Positions 42,325 to 50,835 of a stretch of DNA of 64,000 nucleotides are shown piece by piece (the stretch's first letter is position 1; the number at the start of each line of letters is the position of its first letter). The stretch lies in NCBI GenBank assembly GCA_958295855.1, contig OY282383.1, positions 2,770,481 to 2,834,480 of the forward strand. The letters are read 5' to 3'. Source of the DNA: an uncultured Poribacteria bacterium. GTDB lineage: Bacteria; Poribacteria; WGA-4E; WGA-3G. Below the pieces are notes generated by a model. That model saw only the letters and a program-made list of their open reading frames with translations, ran no database searches and was not told where the DNA came from. The translations under genes and the position numbers were made by a program.

Positions 42325-42480
42325 CGATAACTCACACCTTATTGAAACAAGCCAAGTTGTGAATTTTAATGAACAACTTTTTTATTTCTTACATTAGCAC
42401 ATCGCCAAGCGAGCGAAATTCTGTTAACTCCCATCTCGCCGCCGGTTTCCGTAAATAGTGTTCAACCCGAACCCTGTCTT
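42325..42480 (-). pseudogene. Duplicated 3' fragment of the Uma2 gene carrying an R2 insertion
   Basis: Matches 42538-42653 (the 3' coding end of the next Uma2 gene) from CGATAACTCACACC to ACCCTGTCTT. It is 40 bp longer because 42352-42395 is a 44-bp R2 repeat that replaces four bases (TCGA) of the intact copy. Confidence 0.85.
42352..42395 (-). repeat. R2 repeat with a paralogous empty site
   Basis: Minus strand AATGTAAGAAATAAAAAAGT ... CACAACTTGG, 44 bp, with an AAGTTGT/ACAACTT-type internal hairpin. The uninterrupted copy of the same flank lies at 42565. Confidence 0.85.
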
Positions 42481-42504
42481 CTGCCCCGCAGAGCGGGGTA
42501 ATAA

Positions 42505-43086
42505 TCAATACTGAACTTTAGCATAGATGGCATACAACGATAACTCACACCTTATTGAAACAAGTCGAAGCACATCGCCAAGCGAGCGAAATTCTGTTAA
42601 CTCCCATCTCGCCGCCGGTTTCCGTAAATAGTGTTCAACCCGAACCCTGTCTTGTGAAACAAGAACGTACTCTTGCAGGGAGTCAAGTTTTTGATAGGAG
42701 GCAAATTTCTCATCCCGGTCGTAGGCTTCAGTTGAGGGAGAAAGTACCTCTACCAGCACAGTCGGATTGAGGAGTGTATCAAACTGTTTGTTCTCGAAAC
42801 GGGGTTCATCGCAAACAACGACAACATCCGGGTAAGTATATAGCCCTGCAGTGCTAACCTTCACGCGCATATCGTTAGTATAAACTTCGCACGTCCGTTC
42901 CTGTAACTGGAAGTGAAGGCCGCTAGAGATATTGACTGTGATGAGATTATGTTTGCGACTCGCACCGGGCATTGCGACTATCTGTCCGTTGCGGTACTCA
43001 CTTTTGGTCAGTGCTTTCCGTTCCCTAACGAGGTATTCTTCGGGGGTTAGAAGGACTTGTGCAGTAACAGTTTCCATAGTTTCCAT
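42505..43086 (-). CDS. Uma2 family putative endonuclease (DUF820)
   Basis: A 193-residue paralogue of the gene at 39125. The start at 43086 (METMETVTAQVLLTPEEYL) follows GGAGGAAATT; the ORF's first ATG at 43098 lies just upstream of that site. Core motifs: KSEYRNGQIVAMPGASRKHN, YPDVVVVCDEPRFENK and PTVLVEVLSPSTEAYDRDEKF. The 3' end of this gene is duplicated downstream at 42325-42480. Confidence 0.88.
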   Translation of the reverse strand: METMETVTAQVLLTPEEYLVRERKALTKSEYRNGQIVAMPGASRKHNLITVNISSGLHFQLQERTCEVYTNDMRVKVSTAGLYTYPDVVVVCDEPRFENKQFDTLLNPTVLVEVLSPSTEAYDRDEKFASYQKLDSLQEYVLVSQDRVRVEHYLRKPAARWELTEFRSLGDVLRLVSIRCELSLYAIYAKVQY

Positions 43087-43194
43087 AATTTCCTCCATAG
43101 ATTCGTTATAGTAAAATCCGAAGATATCTAACTATGTCCCGATAGGAGCGATCTCCTGGACGCGACTCATCCTTCCATCCCTCTTTTCTTTTCC

Positions 43195-43929
43195 CTACAT
43201 TTTTTCATATACCGCCCGATAGATAGGCCTGCCTTTCAAGAGATACTTCATTTCAAAGTTCGTCTCGATATGCTCATACCCACTGCTGTCCAGCGAAACC
43301 CGGTGCAACGGGTTGGTATTTGCCCCTGCTTTGCAGGGGTTGTCATCATAGTACGCTGCAAGCCGCTCCTGAATCTCCTCAAAATATTCTGCGTAATCTG
43401 TCACAATGTAAAGTTTACCGTTATCTGAGGTGAGTGTTCGCGTCAATGCTGACAGGAAGTCATGGTTCCGAAAAATGCGTCGTTTCCGCTGCCGCTTCTT
43501 CGGCCACGGATCTGGAAAATAGATATGATACGCTTGCACAGATTCCGCAGGCACATACCGCGTCAAAAAATAGTTGGCATCGGTCCATGCGAGGCGAACA
43601 TTTGTGAACGTGCCGGAACGCTTATCTACCGAGAAATGCCGCATGTATTTCTTGAACCGTTCCCGCGTCAAGTCGACATACTTTCGTGCCCGTTCCACTC
43701 CGAGGTAGTTAACCTTCGGATGCTGCCTTGACGTTTCAAGCAGAAACCGCCCCTTGCCAGAGCCGATGTCAATTTCCACCGGATGCATATTGTCGAAAAG
43801 TACCTGCCAGTCAATCGGGGCCCTGAACTCGCTCAGCGCAATTGCTGTCTCTTGGACAATGTCAATTATCTGGGAGTGGTGGGTTGTGCGTTGATAGTAG
43901 ATGTCGTTGTAACGGGGTTCTTCATTCAT
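43195..43929 (-). CDS. trmB: tRNA (guanine-N7)-methyltransferase TrmB
   Basis: Methylates G46 of tRNAs. A 244-residue protein from the ATG at 43929 (MNEEPRYNDIYYQ); the longer frame upstream is encoded by repeat sequence. S-adenosylmethionine motif VEIDIGSGKGRFLLE, catalytic region HIYFPDPWPKKRQRKRRIF and the C-terminal ETNFEMKYLLKGRPIYR are clear. The stretch NPCKAGANT before PLHRV is encoded by a palindromic repeat (CCCCTGCAAAGCAGGGGC) present in intergenic regions, so it is an in-frame repeat insertion in a surface loop. Confidence 0.92.
   Translation of the reverse strand: MNEEPRYNDIYYQRTTHHSQIIDIVQETAIALSEFRAPIDWQVLFDNMHPVEIDIGSGKGRFLLETSRQHPKVNYLGVERARKYVDLTRERFKKYMRHFSVDKRSGTFTNVRLAWTDANYFLTRYVPAESVQAYHIYFPDPWPKKRQRKRRIFRNHDFLSALTRTLTSDNGKLYIVTDYAEYFEEIQERLAAYYDDNPCKAGANTNPLHRVSLDSSGYEHIETNFEMKYLLKGRPIYRAVYEKM
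43313..43345 (-). repeat. Palindromic repeat inside trmB
   Basis: Minus strand AACCCCTGCAAAGCAGGGGC followed by AAATACCA. The same run occurs in intergenic copies at 38910, 42168 and 49345. Confidence 0.8.
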
Positions 43930-43943
43930 AAGCGAATTCCAAA

Positions 43944-44053
43944 ATGCACGTCGCATAAGTAAGAAATAAAAAAGTTGCTTGCTTTTCACGCGCAACTTGG
44001 GCGCAGGTGGTATGTTCCCCCGCAAAGCGGGGTTGATACCCTTAGCCGCAAAA
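43944..44053 (+). repeat. R1 repeat with an R2 repeat inserted in it
   Basis: Starts ATGCACGTCGCA like R1, then breaks into R2 sequence (TAAGTAAGAAATAAAAAAGTTGC to CGCAACT). It then resumes R1 (TGGGCGCAGGTGGTATG), with a CCCCGCAAAGCGGGG centre and TAGCCGCAAAA end. R2 is therefore the younger insertion. It lies in the trmB upstream region. Confidence 0.85.
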
Positions 44054-44083
44054 AACTTGCCTTTTCCCTTTCATTCTTTCATC

Positions 44084-44878
44084 CTATAAAAACCTGTGCA
44101 GATGCGTCTTCACCAAGTTATCCTGCGGCTGGTATCCCAACACCTCAACCGCGCCACTTATATCCAGATAGCTCTGCTGATACCCATCCGAGTTCGCCGA
44201 GCGGCCGTAAGTAATCAAATATTTGACAGGCCCTTCGTAATCCACAGCCAATCCGAAGAGTTGCACGCAATCCCGCGGAGTCAGCAGCGTGCTACAGTGT
44301 CGAATTCCGCTCGGCTCCGATGTGCCGTTGAAACTCCCGATGCGGATGCTGATAAACCGCATATCGTGCCCATCGACGAGATACCGTCCCGCAATCTCCG
44401 CCATGCCCTTCATCGCACCATACCACCCATCTGGCCGAAACTGAGCACCGGTAGAGAATAGCGGCGGCGAATTCAATCGCTCATTCCACCCAGAGACGTG
44501 ATTCGTACTGGCGTACACAATCTTCTGAACCCCGCCCTCACGCGCCGCTTCAAATAACGTCATGGACGCACCGATGTCGCTGACTTCCCCTGGCACCTTC
44601 CCAAGCGAATCTTGGCGGACGTAAGCCAGATGCACTAAGACATCCTGCTCTCGGCACAATTCCTGCATTGCGGCGTAGTCTCGAATATCTGCTTGTTCTA
44701 CGCGAGAGGAACCGGGGGAGGGTGGGCCCGCAATCGGGTTGATGTCCATCAGGGTTAACGTATAGGCATCCTGTTTTTCCCATGCCTGCCACAGCGCGGA
44801 GCCGACCTTCCCGGCTGCGCCTGTAATGAGTACGCGTTTTTGCGGCGTATTTCGCCCATAAGCGACGTGCATTTTCAT
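44084..44878 (-). CDS. NAD-dependent epimerase/dehydratase, N-terminus built from a repeat
   Basis: A 264-residue extended short-chain dehydrogenase, similar to uronate dehydrogenases: GAAGKVGSALW (cofactor loop), a conserved ASTNHVSGWNERL in place of the SNH strand, WYGAMKGMAEIAGRYL (the YxxxK region) and FISIRIGSFNG. Residues 3-13 (MHVAYGRNTPQ) are encoded by the 33-bp short R1 module between ATGAAA and the conserved KRVLITGAAG. The initiating ATG at 44878 has AGGACAGG upstream, so the peptide is expected to be translated. Confidence 0.85.
   Translation of the reverse strand: MKMHVAYGRNTPQKRVLITGAAGKVGSALWQAWEKQDAYTLTLMDINPIAGPPSPGSSRVEQADIRDYAAMQELCREQDVLVHLAYVRQDSLGKVPGEVSDIGASMTLFEAAREGGVQKIVYASTNHVSGWNERLNSPPLFSTGAQFRPDGWYGAMKGMAEIAGRYLVDGHDMRFISIRIGSFNGTSEPSGIRHCSTLLTPRDCVQLFGLAVDYEGPVKYLITYGRSANSDGYQQSYLDISGAVEVLGYQPQDNLVKTHLHRFL
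44840..44872 (-). repeat. R1 short module inside an epimerase gene, in frame
   Basis: The same 33 bp as at 42061-42093, in the opposite orientation. Here the sense strand of the repeat is read (MHVAYGRNTPQ); in uvrC the other strand is read (LRRISPISDVH). Both readings lack stop codons. Confidence 0.9.
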
Positions 44879-45035
44879 TTTTCCTGTCCTTCCTTCCTGT
44901 CTGTAGGGCGAGGCTCCTAAAGGTATTTACCCTGCTTTGCGCTCCCGCCTGCCCTATCTCCTTCCCTCGCCATGCCCTGGATAGCTATAGGACAAGGAAA
45001 CTAGAACACGCTTCAAAGAAGCGTGTTGCATTCCT

Positions 45036-47750
45036 TTACACTTCTGCTGCATCCAACGCTGCCAAAATCTGATTTTGCACCGCTTGCGCATCCGCAACCG
45101 GTTGAACATAGAACCGGTCAACTGCTTGTCCACCTAACCCGGAACACTTACACATTTCAACGTTCAGCTCCAGTCTCGCCAGAATTCCGCTAAAGTAGTG
45201 GAGAAACCCTATCTTTTCCTCACCTCTCACGACAATCTCGGCGTAGTTTCGTGCTGTCTCCACGCTAACATCGTCCACCCGCCATGTGCCAGTCGGGGCT
45301 ACATAGTGTTTCTCAAAAATCTGCTCAAGCGTTACCTCCTGTGCCATTAGGCTCCGGATGTCAAAATCCAAGTCTCGTTTCATGTCCTCGTCAAGCGGCA
45401 GCGGTTCGCCACTATGATGCGGCGGTTGATGAACAAGCCGATAGATTTCAAACTCCACGCTTGTATCCTGTTTGGTATAGATGCGCGCATCACGGACATC
45501 AATGTTATTGGCAAAAAAGAGCCCACTCACAGTGTGTAACTTCCCGATGCGACTGCGGCTACAGAGATGTAACTCGGTAAACCCCGGCCTATCAACAAAC
45601 TGGCTGATAGCTGGGTTCGGGGTTGATTCTGTAGACACCGTAGCGGCTGCTTCCACCTGTGTAGCCATCTTAATGTGCATCGCAATCTCCTCCAGGGCAA
45701 CACTGATTCGGTAGGAGACCGGCATCTGCTGGAGAAATTGCTGAAATTCTTCCGGCGGCGCGTAGACACTCCACTGCGACTCTTCTTGGCCCACAAAGCG
45801 GGTTCGCGCAACCTCATACAATCGCTTCAGATTATGTTTAACCAAATTGCTGAAGTTTTGTGAACCGTTCGCTTTTGAATCACAATAGGTTAGCAGATAA
45901 AGTGCTGTCAACCGTTCCAACGAATGAACTTTTTTGCAAAAATCGGCGATAGCACTCTCATCCCATTGGTGATACCGGGCTAATGCAATCATTGCAAGGT
46001 GTTCGCGAATCAGAAAGCAGATCTCATCCGTTTGTTGTGAATTAAAACCAAATTCTGGCGCAATCCGTTTGGCTTTTTCTGCGCCCATCCCCGGATGGTT
46101 CGGATCTGGTTTATCAATATCGTGGAGAAAAAGTGCCATGTAGAGCGGACTCGCATCGGAAAGTGAGCGAAAAGCAGCGTTCAACTCCTCTAACTCAGAG
46201 CCTAAAGAATGCGACATCGGCGAACCGAGACGCGCTGTGCCGAACGTGCTGCTCGACTCGGTTCGCCGGATCTCATCAAGATACCCGATCGCAACGAGCG
46301 TATGTTTCCCCACAGTATAAGGATCCAGACTCCGCTCACTCCGCGTCATCATCGCTTTTTCAAAACGTTGTCCGCCGTCACCGAACCGGGACAGAATCCC
46401 CAGTCTGTGCAGGCGGGTTAAACTCTTTTCTAAATCACCCGACGTGTTCATGAGCTCTGCCATTCGGGATTTGAAACGCGCCCAGTCAAACGCATCACAA
46501 TAGGCAAAAATGAAGGTGGCAAGCGAAGCATCAATCTCAAAATCGTACTGCTGGAAGTAGGTGAACAACTTAAAGAGCTCATCCGTATCCAGTTCACCGA
46601 AGTTGTTATCAATACAGTACAACAGATCTGTCCTCACCCCGATTACATCGGATACAGGGATACCGTTGGCAAGAAACTTCCGAATCAAAAGTTCTGCCTT
46701 GAAGTGCAGGTACTTAGCTTTCGCGTAGTAGTCCGCCATGAATTCATAACGACATTCGTTAGTTTCATCTGAATATCCCATCGCGCAAGCGATTCGCGTT
46801 TGAAGTATGTCATCCTGTTCCGGGTGATAGGAAAGCGCATCGTGGGGCGCATCCGCGAAAACATGGAGCAAATTCCGAACCCTGAACATAAAATCCAGAG
46901 ACGGCATCAACTGTTCATCGTCAAATCGCTGATAAAGTTCAGGGATTGACGTAAAGTCAGCGAGCCCGCACATCCACAGCGCGTACTGAAGGGTGCGCAA
47001 TCCACCGCGGCCTGTTTTCACATTGGGTTGGTTCAGGTAGATGGTGTCCTCGGAGGCTTCAAACGCATCGGCTTTCGATTTAAGCAGGTCCAGCACCAGC
47101 GAAATATCCGATTTTTCAGCACGGACCGCTTTGCGGAACTGGTTCGTCAACTCGGAATTTCCAACAATAAATCGCATATCGATGAGCGCAGTCATGTCCT
47201 GATAGTTCCATTGCGTTATTTCTCCCATCGGTCGGTAGATAAAACTAAACGCAAACCCCGGCACCACCGAGTGGAGACTATCAAAAAAATCGTAGAACCA
47301 ACGGATAAGCTCAAGTGTTCTTTCGTCATATACTGCCTCAAGATCGACTGAAGATGTATAAACAACATCCACATCCGAATAGTAGCAGAGCTCACCTCTA
47401 CCGTAGCTCCCAACCGCATATAGCGTAATATCTGGGGCCCACGCCTCCGGCAACGCCGACAACAATTCGCTGGAATCAGCACCCGGTATCTTACTGAGCA
47501 CTTCAATCTGTTTTGTATATTCAGACCTGATGTTGTAAGTAGCAACCTCGTAAACCTTCTGGACAACAGTATCCCATATCTGCGTGTGGCTGCCGCACGC
47601 AGCGAATCCGCTATCTCCTTCCAAGATGCGGGATTTGAGCTGTTCACGTTCCGCTTGGATGAAAGCACTCAACTGTTTTTGCAACTGTTCTGGAGAGAGG
47701 TTCACGTCTGGAACGTATTGATTGAGGCGATGTTCTATCTGTTCTTTCAT
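45036..47750 (-). CDS. glnD: [Protein-PII] uridylyltransferase GlnD-like
   Basis: A 904-residue nitrogen-status sensor homologue. The nucleotidyltransferase motif is GSYGRGELCYYSDVDVVYT (about residue 120). A GlnE/GlnD-type helical part (PNVKTGRGGLRTLQYALW) follows, then an HD domain (ALFLHDIDKPDPNHPG) and two C-terminal ACT domains (FTELHLCSRSRIGKLHTVSG and YAEIVVRGEEKIGFLHYFSG). The ATG at 47750 is preferred to a TTG just before it; no strong ribosome-binding site is seen. No PII gene is in the window. The upstream region has two repeats. Confidence 0.88.
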   Translation of the reverse strand: MKEQIEHRLNQYVPDVNLSPEQLQKQLSAFIQAEREQLKSRILEGDSGFAACGSHTQIWDTVVQKVYEVATYNIRSEYTKQIEVLSKIPGADSSELLSALPEAWAPDITLYAVGSYGRGELCYYSDVDVVYTSSVDLEAVYDERTLELIRWFYDFFDSLHSVVPGFAFSFIYRPMGEITQWNYQDMTALIDMRFIVGNSELTNQFRKAVRAEKSDISLVLDLLKSKADAFEASEDTIYLNQPNVKTGRGGLRTLQYALWMCGLADFTSIPELYQRFDDEQLMPSLDFMFRVRNLLHVFADAPHDALSYHPEQDDILQTRIACAMGYSDETNECRYEFMADYYAKAKYLHFKAELLIRKFLANGIPVSDVIGVRTDLLYCIDNNFGELDTDELFKLFTYFQQYDFEIDASLATFIFAYCDAFDWARFKSRMAELMNTSGDLEKSLTRLHRLGILSRFGDGGQRFEKAMMTRSERSLDPYTVGKHTLVAIGYLDEIRRTESSSTFGTARLGSPMSHSLGSELEELNAAFRSLSDASPLYMALFLHDIDKPDPNHPGMGAEKAKRIAPEFGFNSQQTDEICFLIREHLAMIALARYHQWDESAIADFCKKVHSLERLTALYLLTYCDSKANGSQNFSNLVKHNLKRLYEVARTRFVGQEESQWSVYAPPEEFQQFLQQMPVSYRISVALEEIAMHIKMATQVEAAATVSTESTPNPAISQFVDRPGFTELHLCSRSRIGKLHTVSGLFFANNIDVRDARIYTKQDTSVEFEIYRLVHQPPHHSGEPLPLDEDMKRDLDFDIRSLMAQEVTLEQIFEKHYVAPTGTWRVDDVSVETARNYAEIVVRGEEKIGFLHYFSGILARLELNVEMCKCSGLGGQAVDRFYVQPVADAQAVQNQILAALDAAEV

Positions 47751-47837
47751 CAATTCAGTTTCTGCTCCGATTTTTCCGCTTGTTGTATATACCCCCGCTT
47801 TGCGGGGGTTTCCACCCTCTTCAAAATCGGGTTTCTT

Positions 47838-47882
47838 AATGTAAGAAATAAAAAAGTTGTTCGCTAATCACTCACAACTTGG
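47838..47882 (+). repeat. R2 repeat
   Basis: AATGTAAGAAATAAAAAAGT ... ACTCACAACTTGG, about 45 bp, upstream of glnD. Confidence 0.85.
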
Positions 47883-47966
47883 TTCGGGAGCATTTCTTAC
47901 GAATTAACGCATAGAAGCCGGCGATGAAAATGATTATACACCGAAACAAGATAAAAAACAAGCCTT

Positions 47967-48114
47967 TTTTGCGGCTAAGGGTATCAGCCCCTGCTTTGCA
48001 GGGGTAATATACCACTGCGCCCAAGTTGCGCGTGAATTGTATGTTACCCCGCTTTGCGGGGAAGCATACCTGTTAGCAAGCAACTTTTTTATTTCTTACT
48101 TATGCGACGTGCAT
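47967..48114 (-). repeat. Three-level nested repeat (R1 containing R2 containing R3)
   Basis: On the minus strand R1 begins ATGCACGTCGCA, is interrupted by R2 (48021-48101) and resumes TGGGCGCAGTGGTATATT to TAGCCGCAAAA. R2 is itself interrupted, between GCTTGCT and TTCACGCGCAAC, by a palindrome of about 38 bp (48037-48074) centred on CCCCGCAAAGCGGGG. Uninterrupted R2 is seen at 43961 and 48677, and uninterrupted R1 at 39063. Confidence 0.85.
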
Positions 48115-48331
48115 TTCAGTTTTCTAGAGCTATTTCGTTTTTCAGCAATTTGTGTGCGGCGGTTTCCCAAACTTGAATGTCATACAAGGAATGAAATGCC
48201 CTACAGTTTTCTATAGGGCATATTGTAGAAGGTTTTGGAATCCCGACGCTTTTGCGGTCTTTTTTCTTGACACACTTTTTTAAACATGCTAATGTACAAA
48301 ACATTGGAGGAGAAAAATGCGTAAAACCAAA

Positions 48332-48390
48332 ATGCACGTCGCATAAGTAAGAAATAAAAATGCACGTCGCTTATGGGCGTTTACGCCGCT
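48332..48390 (+). repeat. Partial R1/R2 fragments and a short R1 module
   Basis: ATGCACGTCGCATAAGTAAG (start of R1 with R2) is cut off after GAAATAAAA and followed at 48360 by the short R1 module ATGCACGTCGCTTATGGGCG with a TTTACGCCGC right part. Confidence 0.7.
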
Positions 48391-48460
48391 AATATCACCT
48401 TAGCCTTGGTGAGGCAGACGCAATGTCCCTTGGATAAATCCTAAGCAGGAGAAACCGCAA

Positions 48461-49290
48461 ATGAATGAAGAACAAAAATATCTATTCGATTTGACAGGGT
48501 ATCTCGTTGTGGAAAACGCGCTCGCTGCTGAAGAAGTCGCACAGTGCAACGCCGCCATCGACCATCACATTGAGCTGCTCAGAGAACGCGATACCTCATT
48601 GGCAGGCGGTTCAGAAGCACTCGCTGGGACAGCACACCGCATGGACATGGGTAGCATGCTGACATGGGAAAAACCAATGTAAGAAATAAAAAAGTTGCTT
48701 GCTTTTCACGCGCAACTTGGTGTGAACCGTTCCGTGCCCTATTAGTACATCCAAACGTCAAGCCCTATCTTGAGGAAGTCTTAGGGAAAAAATACCGCCT
48801 TGACCACGGCCCGGGCTTAATTGCAATGGAAGATGGCACGGAAGGCGGCACGTTACACGGCGGCGGGATTGAGCGGCCCGATTTTTCCGAAGCCTATTTC
48901 TTCAAATATGGGCGAATCTACACCGGACTCACCGTCGTGGAGTATATGCTTGCTGACGAGGGACCGGGGGAGGGTGGGCTCGCGCTCATTCCGGGAAGCC
49001 ACAAGGCGAATCTTCCTTGCCCCACGAGCATGAAGCGGTACGAAAAATATCAGAAACATGTACTTGAAATCAACGCCAAGGCAGGCGATGCCGTTATCTT
49101 TACCGAAACCTTGACCCACGGCACCCTCCCTTGGAAAGGTGCACATCAACGCCGCGCACTCCTCTACAAGTTCAGCCCCGGATTCCAGGCTTACAGCGCA
49201 GGGGCACACCAAATCACATATCCAGATTACATTGAGGATATGTCCCCCGAACAGCGGGAAGTGATGGAGGCACCTCACATCCGGCATTAA
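48461..49290 (+). pseudogene. PhyH dioxygenase gene broken by an R2 insertion
   Basis: The first part (48461-48676) encodes a PhyH N-terminus (MNEEQKYLFDLTGYLVVENA) up to SMLTWEKP. A 44-bp R2 repeat (48677-48720) then introduces Met and TAA and shifts the frame by two. After it the gene continues CEPFRALLVHPNVKPYLEEV with the rest of the PhyH fold (GPGEGGLALIPGSHKANLP, GDAVIFTETLTHGTLP). Removing the 44 bp restores one open frame through WEKP-CEPF. The downstream part could be reinitiated, but the enzyme would lack its N-terminus. Confidence 0.88.
48677..48720 (+). repeat. R2 repeat inserted in the phyH gene
   Basis: ATGTAAGAAATAAAAAAGTT ... CGCGCAACTTGG, 44 bp. No obvious longer target-site duplication is visible. 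Confidence 0.9.
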
Positions 49291-49424
49291 AGGTTTTTGT
49301 AAGAGGCTTCGGTTAGGCGGGTAGGGCATGCACATAAGGGTATCAACCCCTGCAAAGCAGGGGCAAATACCACCCTTTGCGGTACTCGTCGGAGGTCTCT
49401 TGGCTAAGCGAAGAGGAAAATATT

Positions 49425-50372
49425 ATGGCAAACCTACAAGTCGCAGTTATCGGATGTGGCGGGCGCGGGCGCGGCCACATGAAAATCCTTTCAGATTTTG
49501 AGGATACCGACCTTGTCGCTGTCTGCGATCCCGTTGAAGCTGCCCGAGACAACGCAGGCGACATGTTCAACGTCGCCAACCGCTACGATACCATTGAAGC
49601 ATTACTGGACAATGAAACACTTGATGCAATCTTTGTCGCCACACCAGCACATCTCAACGGCGAAGCAGCATTACCGTGCTTAGCACGCGGTGTCAACACG
49701 CTGCTCGAAAAACCGCCGGGGATGAGTGTCGTGGAAACTGTCGGCTTGCGGGATACCGCCAAACAAACCGGTGCCAAAGGCATGGTAGGCTGGAACCGCC
49801 GCTTTCATCCTATCATCGTCCAAGCCAAGCAACAGGTCAAAGCGCGCGGGCCCGTCACACAACTGGTGGGTGAATTCCACAAGAGCATCACCGGATTGGC
49901 ACGCTCCGGAAAATTCCCCGAACACTTGATGGACAATATGTTTCTGGAGACGCCTATCCACGCCCTAGATGCGCTCCGTGCCATTGCCGAAGCGGATGTC
50001 CAAGAGGTTCATAGTGTTGTCCAACGCACAATTTCGGATTACAAAGATGTCCACGCTGCCCTAATTCTCTTTGACAACGGCTGTGTTGCACAACTCATCG
50101 CCAACTACACTACAGCTGCACGGTTGGAACGGTATGAAATTCATGGGCGAGACATCTCCGCGTACCTTGAGGGAGTCTCCCACGGCACTGTTTTCTGCGA
50201 CGGCACGCAACATGAACTCACCGGCGCAGGCACCGGCGGCACCGTTGAGCAAAACAGGTATTTCCTGGATTGCGTTAAATCCGATAGTCCTGTTTCGTTC
50301 CCTGCTGCCAGCTTAAACGAGGCAGTTAAAACTATGCAACTCGCAGCGGACATCTTAGGCGGACTCCGTTGA
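49425..50372 (+). CDS. Gfo/Idh/MocA family oxidoreductase
   Basis: A 315-residue NAD(P)-dependent oxidoreductase. The start at 49425 (MANLQVAVIGCGGRGRGHM) follows GAGGAAAATATT; the earlier ATG at 49377 lies in repeat sequence. Cofactor loop IGCGGRGRGH, AIFVATPAHLNGEAALPCL, the catalytic-site EKPPGMS and the C-terminal FLETPIHALDALRAI are typical. It sits between PhyH genes and is likely part of the same catabolic island. Confidence 0.88.
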   Translation: MANLQVAVIGCGGRGRGHMKILSDFEDTDLVAVCDPVEAARDNAGDMFNVANRYDTIEALLDNETLDAIFVATPAHLNGEAALPCLARGVNTLLEKPPGMSVVETVGLRDTAKQTGAKGMVGWNRRFHPIIVQAKQQVKARGPVTQLVGEFHKSITGLARSGKFPEHLMDNMFLETPIHALDALRAIAEADVQEVHSVVQRTISDYKDVHAALILFDNGCVAQLIANYTTAARLERYEIHGRDISAYLEGVSHGTVFCDGTQHELTGAGTGGTVEQNRYFLDCVKSDSPVSFPAASLNEAVKTMQLAADILGGLR

Positions 50373-50536
50373 TGCCTGTCTTCTTGTAGGCGCGCTTTCC
50401 GGAAGATTAAGAATTTCCTGGGTTATGTTGCATCGGCAACCATGTGAGAGAGGTTTGTAACCCCGATGCCTTTGTTGTAGGAGGGGTTTTTACCCCGAAT
50501 TACCCAAACATTTCTTTAAACTTCATCCAAGCGCGC
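50373..50536. other. Intergenic region before the R2 array
   Basis: No gene is seen. It contains no clear terminator for the oxidoreductase gene. Confidence 0.4.
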
Positions 50537-50786
50537 AATGTAAGAAATAAAAAAGTTGTTTGCTAGTCGCGCACAACAATGTAAGAAATAAAAAAGTTGT
50601 TTGCTAGTCGCGCACAACAATGTAAGAAATAAAAAAGTTGTTTGCTAGTCGCGCACAACAATGTAAGAAATAAAAAAGTTGTTTGCTAGTCGCGCACAAC
50701 AATGTAAGAAATAAAAAAGTTGTTTGCTAGTCGCGCACAACAATGTAAGAAATAAAAAAGTTGTTTGCTAGTCGCGCACAACTTGG
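50537..50786 (+). repeat. Six-copy tandem array of R2
   Basis: Six units with an exact 41-bp period start at 50537, 50578, 50619, 50660, 50701 and 50742. They are identical over AATGTAAGAAATAAAAAAGT and TGTTTGCTAGTCGCGCACAAC; the last unit completes with TTGG. Each unit carries AAGTTGT and ACAAC arms that can form a hairpin. The array ends 50 bp before a PhyH start codon. Confidence 0.95.
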
Positions 50787-50835
50787 TAAACATTCAAATC
50801 ACTTTTTGGAATTACCAAAAAAAAGGAACACAACG

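Noticed and set aside
50537..50786. CRISPR array upstream of a PhyH gene
   Set aside because: The 41-bp units abut without unique spacers and are copies of a repeat dispersed elsewhere in the window.
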